Of a DNA stretch of 64,000 nt, positions 54,986 through 64,000 are shown piece by piece. The position numbers and the translations under genes are program-made. Source of the stretch: Auriscalpium vulgare. Lineage: Eukaryota; Basidiomycota; Agaricomycetes; Russulales; Auriscalpiaceae. Where the stretch lies: the NCBI GenBank assembly GCA_019915015.1, contig JAHBBC010000027.1:372001-436000 (forward strand), written 5' to 3'. The first letter of the stretch is position 1. Each line of letters starts with the position of its first letter. The notes under the pieces were generated by a model. The model searched no databases and was not told where the DNA came from. It saw only the letters and a list, made by a program, of their open reading frames with translations.

Positions 54986-55663
54986 GCGTGGGAATTACTT
55001 ACCGGAAATGGCAATTATGGAGCATTTTCTTCTGACTTCAGAGCCACTGAAATTATGTGCATATCTATTCTAGTTAGCTTAAAAAATGCGAAATACTGTC
55101 TGAAACGGGAGTCTTTTGAAGTGCGAAGAGGGGGAGTTGTGTTTGCTAGGGAAATTGGACCGTGTGAACAAATAGCTATATATGGGGGGGAAGATGAAAG
55201 TTGCATGGGGGTCCAAAACCGCGACTGGTGCTTACATAAGAAACGATTCAAGGGAATCGTAAAGCAAGCCGTTTGAGCGCATATATTTTGCCCAGATGTC
55301 ACATGAGAGTCAAGACAATATCAGAGACTTAGACTACCCGCGCTACATTCGATGATGCGAGAATCCGCTGTGTGAAACACTTGGAGAGCCCTGAGCAGCG
55401 TAGGGCTATACCTCCCAGGGATTGTTCCTCAGCCTTCTTGAGGTAAAGACGAAGCCCTCTCAGCGCACGAGAATAGGCAGACCGAGCGACGTCTACTCAC
55501 CTGCGAGCCTCTATATTTCCCGTGCGTACCAAGCATTCGTACACAAAGCGTTGACATACTGGCTCTACACACAGCACAGTCAGATGTGGACCGCAAATAT
55601 GGACGGCTGGGCTCGGCGTACTATAGGGATAACTCCCAGAAGCAGTACGGATAGGTGCATGCA

Positions 55664-55885
55664 AAAGACCATGACGAGGAGGCGTGGGGATTGAGCTTGG
55701 TCGCTGGCATGGGCACCATCGTCGCGGGAGGGAAGGAGGAGTTGGACGGCCATCAGCTGGGAGCGGGCTTATATGCGCGCGGGATGTTTGGCTGCGCTCT
55801 TGAAGCCAAACATGCTAGTGGGGCGCGTTGTCGCGTTCGAGGCACGTGCGGGCGGCGGCCAATCGGAGCGCGCCAGCAGCAGCAC
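55664..55885 (-). repeat. Dispersed promoter/start-exon repeat, copy 6
   Basis: Minus-strand copy with the 'cgtcatggtctttt' exon phrase, the 'ggcttatatgcgcgcggg' TATA region, 'tgtttggct' and a CACGTG-containing block with CCAAT. The exon frame is not conserved. Confidence 0.55.
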
Positions 55886-55889
55886 TCGT

Positions 55890-57745
55890 ACGTCGCTCTG
55901 ACCACGACCACGACGACGACGACCGCGACAGCTTTTGGCCTGCTCTGCGCAGGATCTCTTGCCGATGAGCTCTGTGAATGGGTACGGAAATCGTAGGTGA
56001 GGTTCCTCAATGTCAGGCCCACTACACTGACGGGCCACGGCTTTCCATTTACCTCGATGCTCGCAGCGTCGGTAACGATCTGGATCCCTTGGCTGTCGAT
56101 TGGACCACCGCCTACGTCTGGCTCGAGTTCAGGCGCTGTTAAACATCATTTCCATTGTCGAGGGCACGATTGCTCTCGCGCGTCCACCGTGCGCTTCGAC
56201 GAAACGCAGGTACTTGCAGGCATAATTCTCTATTCGCAATCTGAAGCGCTACCCAGCAGCGTCTCCTCCATCGCTTTGAGTATAGACTCATTGCCCTTGA
56301 AAGGTGGAAATTGGCTGCATAGGTGCGTCTGTTTTTCAGGCATAGCTCTCCCTTCTCCCTGCAGCATTCCGCATCCGACCGCATATACACATCGCTCAGC
56401 GCTTAATCCTTCACGTTGCCACTGCTTCCCGGTAGTCGAAGGCCATCTGCATGCATCGTTCTCAGTGCTCTTGTTCTAATGCGCTGGAGGTCTCACGAGC
56501 ACGGGCTTGTTGACCGGCATCTACTGCTCCTCCTGCGCACCAATCCCACACTATCCCCCGAGTACTTGGGAAAGAGGATGCGCCGTGTAGGCCCCCGTAA
56601 TGGAGCGCTACGGTTGTCTTTCGCGATGGCAACTGCCCTGCCCGACTACGCTGACAGTTACCTCGGACGGACTGCTCAGGGATTCCTGCAGCCGCAATGC
56701 CTGTGCGTTTCTTCTCTCCGAGATGTATGCAGGCACTGCTGACGCTTTTCTTCGGGTCGTCCTAGGCTCATGCAAGAGTCGCCGTCGGGTGCCTCCGAGT
56801 CGTCGTTACACAGGGAGGCCCCCACATCCCCGCATACAGCTGCAACAAAATACCGCCGCGCGGCGATGTTGGTCGTCAGGCGTCGAGGAGAAACCGCCGA
56901 GAGGTCTTGTCGCCGAGCATTCTCATGTGTGCATGCCGTGCGGCGGACGCAGGTGCGAGAGGGAAACTGGCAGTACTATCGATGTAGTCGTGCACGGTGG
57001 CGTCATACATTTATCAGAACAAAATTCCACAAATTATTCCCACTCTCTTCGTGCACAATTGTCAGCCGGAATATATGCACCATTGATCAAGTAAACTACG
57101 CATGGTTTAGCGAAGGATTTGTATTACAGTGGAAGGCAAGGTAGCACGCACGATGCCCTGGTGCAGTTCGCGTGCGATGCACGCATACTACGACGCTCTG
57201 CAGCGAGGTGAGCGGACGCTGTTGCGGCATGTCACGCAGGCCGGAATTTTGAACTAAGGTTGCACGAATAGTCCTTCGTGTCCTGACGTGGCATACGGTT
57301 CTGAGTCAGAGAAGGAAATCAATATGATGGAATAATGCATACGTACCGAATCTCGCATCGCGTGGCTCGACTGCATCTTTTGGCAGCAATGTGCCCCGGT
57401 GTGCAGACTACAGAATTTCTGCAATCGAGACGGTGAACTACGGACAGCGCTGGCCACCGTATGCGCAGGCGTAAACCGCACGGAACGAGGCAGACATGCA
57501 ACGCGTAGCCTGAGATCGACCACGGTATCAACAATGCAACAGCGCACGGGCGTGGACGGTGAATGGGCACAAAGCTCAGGCTCCCTGATGCGCTGAGCAG
57601 ACGACCGACACAACACCCCGGACGTAAACGAAGCGCGAAAGGAGACCAGAATGCGGAAAATACTTTCAGGGAGGGTCGTGGGGATAGAATAAAACGATGG
57701 GAACGTACATGTGCGTGACGAGGGCCAGAAAACTGGACTGTAAGA
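55890..57745. other. Long interval with unresolved ORFs
   Basis: Plus-strand ORFs at 55,997-56,479 and 56,416-57,094 and minus-strand ORFs at 57,254-57,816 overlap but show no domain. A (CGA)-rich simple stretch lies near 55,905-55,930. Some phrases (for example VDWTTAYVWLEFRR in one plus frame near 56,095) look protein-like, so a decayed spliced gene is possible. I could not chain or name it. Confidence 0.3.
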
Positions 57746-57749
57746 AACA

Positions 57750-59160
57750 CGATGAGCGATCGAAGGTTTGACAGCAAACACCTATCCGTCGATCGAAAGC
57801 CAGCCTCTTCATGCAACCGACAACAAACATGTATTCACCGCGCGCAGGTATTACACTGTACAGACCATCGTATGCGCATATCCTCCCTGTACCCGTGCTA
57901 TACCAATGCGCTGGTTCACAAATAGCATACGATGCGAGTCCGCAGACGAGCGGGATGAAACACCGAGGCCCCAAGAGGAAAGCGCGGTTCTTGTCCTCCG
58001 GCGGCAGTTTGATAATAGTCCGTCGACGCTGATTACGAGCTGAAATCCTCTGGCCGAGGGTTGCTGAGCTGCGAAGGCACATCATGGTCAATGTGTCAGA
58101 CATTCTGGAGGCCCTTTCCAAGGCCGAGACCGAGGCCAAGCCGGACTGGTGCACAGGCGTGAATGGCGGAAGCAAGACAGAGAATTCTTACAGTCAGCGC
58201 GCGCACAGCCGTAGTAAGAGACATACGCACGCGCAATTGCATCCAGCTGCCGGCGCGGTGAGCGCCTCTCAGGCGGCTTCGTCACTTGGCGGTGCGCACC
58301 ATCGAGATTCTAGAACCGCGCGGGGCGTCTTCCAGGTCGTCTTATACTCCGCTGGTATCTGGTCTGCCAGAAAGCCTTTTTTTGCTGCCCTTCGCGAGCA
58401 GACAAGCTGTGTTCAGTTGGTGACCACCCGCATACAAGCCAAATGACGCGCACAGGGCATCCAGGCATGTAGAGCGCCGAGTACGGAATATGATTGACGC
58501 GGTGTTTCAGTTGTTTGGTGTTGGGCTTGAATGTTCCGCGGACGAGCGATGCGCCCGCCGATCGTGCTCTCGTATCAAGCGACGTCGACAAGAGCGAGAC
58601 ACATCAGACGCTGAGAGGATGGAAGCAGCGTGGACGACACGTACGTTGGCTTGAATGTGGGTCTGCACCTAAGCGCCTGCATCATTTGGCACGTCTTTCC
58701 GGCCTGCAGCATGCAGCATGTCCTCTGGAGGCGCTGCCTGGGACGAGTCGGAACAGCGGAGCCGAACAAGGAAGGCAACTTGGTCGTGACTGATTCCGCC
58801 TGAGGGGAAAGTTGGTCGTGCATGCGTTGCGGGGAGTTCAGAGTGGGAATCTGCAAGAGGATGAGAAGCAGTGAACAGCAGATTGAGCAAGACGACATAC
58901 CGGTAGGCCGTGACCGTTGACTAACATGGAGAAGAGCTGGAAAGCAGCGGCGTCAGCTGTGTATTCGTCGTGCACAGACGCTGGATACGCACCTTGCGTC
59001 GAATTCCGCGTCCTCGTCTCTGGCATAAACTAGCCGCTTTTGTAGTGTAACCTAGGCCCAAATTAAGATCAAATTTCAATCGCGGGACTGACGAGGTCGG
59101 GAAACGTACCTTGTACTGTCGCTGCACGCTGCACCATGGCAACGAAGAGCGTCATATAAA
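57750..59160 (-). repeat. Dispersed repeat family F, copy 3
   Basis: Minus-strand relative of 23,930-25,620. The minus frames read CGWSPTEHSLSAREGQQ near 58,430 and PASVHDEYTAD...NGHGLPVCRLA near 58,960, matching PIPVHDEYRAD...NGNSLPVCRLA near 25,440. Stops and frame changes interrupt it. Confidence 0.6.
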
Positions 59161-59164
59161 TCGC

Positions 59165-59920
59165 AGGAGTGGAATTGAGCCCTGCGGCACTTTCGACAAC
59201 GTCCAGCGCCGACTTCGCGCGCGTAGCGGGCACTGCTGCACATCCGATCAGTCATCAGTAAGAGAAATTCCGGCGTACCACAGCTGCGAATCGTGCGATA
59301 TGTGATAGAGCGCTGAGCAGACAAGGCAAATGCCGGTTGAAGGCCGGGTGGCACGAGGTGGCGCCAGTTCAAACGCCGCTTGTATCGTCGGATTTCGCCT
59401 TCGACCTCCGACACGTACTTTTTGTAGGAGCGAGGTGTCATATTGAACCACGAGCAGATATTTCCAGCACAAAATTTCCAGGCAGCCATAGAAGAGCGAC
59501 CAGCCCCATTTATACGGGTGAGGTTGTTGTCGCATTTGGGGAACAAGGGCTACTACGCACAGGCCACGGGTGGCGAGACACGTATCTAGTCGATCACGCC
59601 AATTGTGATATCCAACGTGAGTTGCGCTTGTGCTCTTCTACTATAGTGCGCTTTTGTTCTTCTTCTTTTGGGTGCTCTCTGCGGTGTGACCTGTGATTGT
59701 ACGATGTTGCAGCACAAGGGAGTTATTGTCAATTCGGCCACGTGCACAGATGCGGCACTGCTCACGAATCACATAAAAGCCCGTCGTTCTACCAGGATTT
59801 TCCCCACCAAATCACCCACTCGTCCTTCTCTCGCGGCTCCCTCAAGCGCCTCTTGATTGATTCTAGTAAGTGGCCTCCACCCACACATGCCGGATTTGAC
59901 ATATAACGCGCGTAGGCAAC
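59165..59920. other. Upstream region of F-box pseudogene
   Basis: No supported gene. A frame near 59,780-59,860 reads YQDFPHQITHSSFSRGSL and then reaches a GTAAGT donor at about 59,867, with an acceptor TAG near 59,913. A 5' exon of the following gene may therefore lie here. Confidence 0.4.
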
Positions 59921-61019
59921 ATGGCATCCGACAGCAGCACCGCGCACGGGTTCGCTGACCAGATCAGAGCTTTAAAAAATTGCAACGTCAGAATCGCCAT
60001 CAATGGGGATTATCTTACCCCCTCTTCCCGCTTTGACAAAACTTCTCCACTCGAAACATTGTCTTTGACAGGCCACGTCCCACACACTCAGGCTATCTGG
60101 ACCCACATCAAGGCCTCCATGAACAGCCTGAACGAGCTGAATATATACTACCCTCTCGGAATCACAGTGGAGTATAATCCCTCGTTGACCGACTGTCTAT
60201 CCCGGTCGCAAAACCTTCACTTTCTTTGTCTTTCGAATGCGATCCCACAAGTGGGCCACTTGCACTACCCAATCAAATTGCCGACGCTCCAACTGCTGAC
60301 GCTTCGTGGGCCACCCGGAGCCGCGGCAAATTTCCTGCGGCTTCTGCATGTGGAGGCCCATACGCGCTTTGTGCTTGAGCTCAAAGCGGAGGAGGCTCGG
60401 GACTGTCACCAGATTTTCAAGCACTCAAAGATATTCACTGGGCAAAATCTCCAGACAGCGCATTCAGGCTGGTCCACTTCTATAAACCGACCACTCTCAG
60501 CGCATCCGGCGTCGCACCCACTCTCTGCGTGCAGATCTGCCCCACTACCAATGTCACGGGCTCAGTGAAGATATCTTTCTTCCTCAGCAAGTCTCAGGAC
60601 CTCATTTCGATTGTCGAAGCCGTTATAACCAGTTTGGACGGGCGCAAGCTCACACGCCTTGAGCTCAACGTGCCCATCGAAAGCAGGCATTGGGGACCCA
60701 CCTACTGGACACGCATACTCGGGGGCATGCGCTGTGTGCAGAGCGTGCGTTTGTCTGGCGACGCTGCGGAGGCTTTGATCAGTTCCCTGAGGCACCGCCT
60801 GTACCATTATGACATCGGACATACAGAGTGGGCTTCGTCTGAGTCGTCGCTGATGTACCACGGGAATTCTGGTTTACCCTCGCCACTTCGAAGGAGGTCT
60901 TCTTGCCGGAGTTGGAGTTTGTGGAGATATTCGATGCGCCGAAGCCGTCGAAGGAGCTGGCGCAAAAATTGCGAGAACTGGAACCATCGCGTCGGAAGTT
61001 GGGTCCGAGAAGTTGTTGA
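59921..61019 (+). pseudogene. F-box/LRR-family protein, frame-disrupted
   Basis: Three frames in series give the repeat-rich C-terminal part typical of Agaricomycete F-box proteins. Frame 2 (59,921-60,455) contains SPLETLSLTGHVPH and LPTLQLLTLRGPPGAAANFL. Frame 1 (60,456-60,865) contains CVQICPTTNVTGSVKI and LTRLELNVPIE. Frame 3 (60,866-61,019) contains FTLATSKEVFLPELEFVEIF and ends at TGA 61,017. No F-box motif is visible upstream. The two frame changes lack good splice signals, so this is most likely a decaying paralogue. Compared with the gene at 3.4 kb it shares family style, not close sequence. Confidence 0.65.
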
Positions 61020-61024
61020 AATAT

Positions 61025-61635
61025 TTATTCAGCAAGGATACCATACATACTTTACTGTAAGTGCAACGAACTCACGCGCACGGGGTCAAGATGTCAATGC
61101 GTGCTCTGTGCTTCATCGTATATCCTGCATTGATAAAAGGAATTTGACAACACATACATGAGCGATACGGTACTACAACGGTTCTAGTCGACGGTAGGTA
61201 GACACGGTCAAAAGGGAGACATGCTCACGAGGTTGACGCCAACTACTGCCGCGCATGCTAGCCCATTGCGCCGGAGCTATGAGTAGATATCGCGCTCAGC
61301 ATTGTCGATTCGTATCCACGGTAATTTGTGCGCAATGTGGTGCTGGACGAGATGCTGTAGGTTGCATAGGGTGCGAAGAGGGACGTGGTGCTCACCTTGG
61401 ACAAGTCGATGTGCGTAACGAGGCCCTCCTTGAAGAATCCCTACAGGACATCTATGTATCCTGGATTGGGCGGAGCAGGTGTTCTGTGCTGGAAGGGGTA
61501 GGCGTAACTGTAGAGAACTTGAACAGGTATACCGAGTGAACAAATGGGCGCATACGCCAATCAAACGGATCAAAGAAGGTAAATGGACAGCGACACGTAC
61601 GAGCTTGGCTTCAACTGTAGGACATCTTTGAGTCA
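61025..61635. other. No supported gene
   Basis: Short ORFs only, with no recognisable repeat or RNA gene. Confidence 0.35.
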
Positions 61636-61639
61636 AGAG

Positions 61640-61930
61640 TGACTCAGAGACATATGCGTGATAGCGACACGCGGACGGCATCCGATCGGGGAGGCTTGGA
61701 TTATACTAGGAGTCGTCGCAAACTGCGGGCGCAGCGCGGTTTTCGGTCCGTCGAGCGCCTTCGAAGGGTTGGCGCGAGCCCGCGAGCAAAGGGAGAGAGA
61801 AGAACCCATGTCGAGGTGCGTGGCGATAGGGAGGTCTGCAAGAAGCTCGAAGTTAGTATGCGGCAGTAAAGATTTGGAAGTACGCACAACGTAGTCCGGG
61901 ACCCTCGGTCGCGGTCGTCTTCTCCAGGCT
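61640..61930 (-). repeat. Dispersed fragment (partner of 51,530 and 22,560)
   Basis: The minus-strand frame reads TNFELLADLPIATHLDMGSS, followed by LSLCSRARANPS, matching 51,560-51,680 on the plus strand. Its 5' part also resembles 22,560-22,790. Confidence 0.55.
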
Positions 61931-62584
61931 CCTTCACCACGTTCCTATCGCCTGAAATCCCCATCCCGCGAACCGAGCAGTCGCATAATTCCAGAAAGCC
62001 TACGATATTCCAGGACAGGAGAAAATATGTCACAGTGACATAACGGGGTGCACGATACGAACGAGGCAGGAGGCCAGCCGCTTGTTTATCAGCCGTCAAT
62101 GGTTGTCGAGCTGCATGCTAGGCGGCATAGCTGGTGGGTCGGGAATTTCCGATACCGGTGGTGAAAAGCGTGGCAGCACTCGGTAGACGGCCCTGCGACG
62201 GAGCACTCGTACACGCATCGGAGTAAAATAGTGTACGCACCATGCAATGGCATCACGCTGCGGTCACCATCTCGCAAAAGCTAGACGACACTCTTTGGTA
62301 TTTTGTTGCGTTTCCTCTTCATTATAAGCTTCAGATCGCCGTCATTTCTGGTTGAAGTTTCCGAGCTCGGCGAGCTGGAAAATTCTCGTCAGTCGATGAC
62401 CAGCCCTGCATACAAGAGCAAAGTGACTCGCCTCGGCTTCCCAGCTAGTGTACAGAGCTCTCAGTCCAATATACGGTCGCCGAGGATTAAAGTGGAGTGG
62501 AGGATCTGGACGTTGGAGCTCGAAAGAGCGATTTGCGCTGGGAGAGAACGAAAGATTAGCGAACAAGCGCGGGACTGAAGAGGT

Positions 62585-63960
62585 GGGGACATCTACCTAG
62601 TCCTGTATCCGCACGAAGCACCATGGCAAATCGGCAGATGTAGGATGTGAGGAGTGTAATTGAGGTAGATGTCGACGGCAGTTGGACAGCTTCAACGGTG
62701 ACCGCGTGCGACCGACGCTGCTGTTCATACGGTCAGGCTTCAGTCGACTGGAGATACTTATACTATGTCGGCACCACACTCCAGAGCTGACGATCGTGCA
62801 GTAGATGATAGAGCCAGCGCTGAGAAGATCGCTCGTGAAAAGAAAAGGCCGATGTTGTGGTGGACGTTGAGGGCATGCAGCAAGAGCAGAACGCAGGGGA
62901 GTCGGGTCACGTATGTCGCTGCGGGCAAGAGAGCTCGGAGTTTGCCGAACACCCCAAGGTGGCGTTTGGTTCGACTTGACGGGCTCCTTGACTCTCCTTG
63001 ACTGCAATGTTTTGCGTCACTACCCAGCATCAACATCGACCAATCAATCCGCACACTTCAAGACGCCCATAAATTGAGCACTCGCTCTTTCATAATCGCA
63101 AGAACAACGGTCTCCGGCCACGATGCAGTCAAAGCGCGCAGAAGCGATGTCAGTCAAGCACACTATTCAGGCAACGATCGGCTCAACAGATAGCCTCGAC
63201 GCCTAGAAGATAACATCTAGGTGCGCTCGCTGCGCTCTCAAAGTCAGTGGATGACTGATCGTCCGTCATTCAGGTCGTTTTTCAGTGCCATGTCCGTGAT
63301 GTGCCGTCGCTCCTCGCCACCCGTACGTCCCTCATCTTCTGGTTCTATCCCCACCACAATCCCGAACAGTCTCTGTGCATGCGGCGCGCCGCGCGTGGCA
63401 CTGGGCGCCGAATGCTCGGCGGTTCTTAGCTTCGTTTGCTATCGAGATGCATGCACCTCCGAGTCGTCCGCTGCTTAGCGCCTGAGCTGCCAGCTCAGGT
63501 AGCCCATCCTCTGCGCGCGCGCCGTCATACGCTTGCTGCATCGTGGACTCGCCACTTATTTGAAAATCTGCGATATCCGATGCTGCACAGCTCCGCGAAT
63601 ACTTGGCCGTACGCTGGCATTGAGACTATTCCCAGATTGACTGTTTCAAATTGTAGGATCCATTACTCTGTTTGATGAGCAGCGAACATTGTAAGTACAT
63701 AGCACCTCCTGCTTAATGCAAAGCTAATATATCTCTCTTTGGTTCGTTCTATAGTGACATCCATCGTGCCGGACCACAATTTTGGACTGCCCGTCCAGTT
63801 AGTACTCGCTTCGTTAAATGGACTGGAGCCCGTTGGCCTCACCCTGTGCGGAGGGTCGGTGCTGGCACAGACGGCTCACGCTCGGAGGCCATCCTCTGGC
63901 AGACCTCGCCACATTCATTCGAAGCAGCAGCGCGACCGAGCGAGATTCAACATGCCTAGA
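62585..63960 (+). repeat. Dispersed repeat family E, copy 3
   Basis: Matches 38,320-39,700 along most of its length and 6,130-7,200 in its central part. Shared blocks include 'acctagtcctgtat', 'gaggtagatgtcgacggcagtt', 'gccatgtccgtgatgtgccg', 'cttcgtttgctatcg' and the CTGAGCTGCCAGCTCAG palindrome at about 63,482. It runs to near the window edge. Confidence 0.65.
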
Positions 63961-64000
63961 TGTACGTCCACATTAGCTGTTTCGACGGCCAAGCTGACGC

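Larger units (their letters stand above)
52033..55261. mobile_element. Candidate TIR element E3 (AT-rich), hosting nested E4
   Basis: TACGATTCC at 52,033-52,041 and GGAATCGTA at 55,253-55,261 bound an AT-richer 3.2-kb segment clearly unlike its flanks. The left context 'agcacggcagg' matches the AGCAYGGCAR context of the other left ends. The right end has the ACGATTCAAGGGAATCGTA palindrome. No coding gene was found inside. Confidence 0.5.

Overview
The window looks like nuclear DNA from a mushroom-forming basidiomycete (Agaricomycetes, possibly Polyporales). It has GC-rich coding exons split by many 45-80 bp GT-AG introns with CTNAC-type branch sites, F-box proteins, a small C2H2 zinc-finger gene, a divergent HNH-family gene, and a very high load of repeats and transposons. 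Nothing suggests bacterial, plasmid or viral DNA. All gene models were built by eye from open frames and splice signals.

Layout. 0-3.3 kb: repeat remnants and weak ORFs. 3.4-5.6 kb: F-box gene. 6.1-7.9 kb: dispersed-repeat copies. 8.2-10.9 kb: zinc-finger gene and a four-exon HNH-like gene. 13,110-20,809: a complete 7,700-bp CACTA-type (Tnp2/Plavaka-like) element with 24-bp terminal inverted repeats (TIRs), a 3-bp target-site duplication (TSD) GGC, a ten-exon transposase and a convergent companion ORF. 20.8-26.5 kb: remnants of several dispersed families. 26.5-28.6 kb: a WD40 fragment, then a seven-exon helical protein gene. 28.75-38.28 kb: nested elements bounded by a recurring TACGATTCC motif and filled with gene fragments (DUF2009 protein, A1 aspartic protease, a disordered protein) and tandem repeats. 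38.3-40.99 kb: more dispersed repeats.

40,994-50,850 is the most notable segment: a 9,857-bp Mutator-like (MULE) element with 28-bp TIRs and a 9-bp TSD. It carries an apparently intact eight-exon SWIM-domain transposase, a TET/JBP-type 2-oxoglutarate/Fe(II) dioxygenase with all key residues, and a convergent GRF-type zinc-finger protein. A paralogous unoccupied target site lies in the same window near 23.3-23.4 kb. This reads as a mobile unit carrying a predicted DNA-base-modifying enzyme and a possible nucleic-acid-binding partner.

50.86-64 kb: the other half of the interrupted repeat locus, an AT-richer segment (52.0-55.3 kb) with nested TACGATTCC elements, tRNA-derived SINE-like sequences and strong hairpins, an F-box-family pseudogene (59.9-61.0 kb), and further dispersed-repeat copies to the end.
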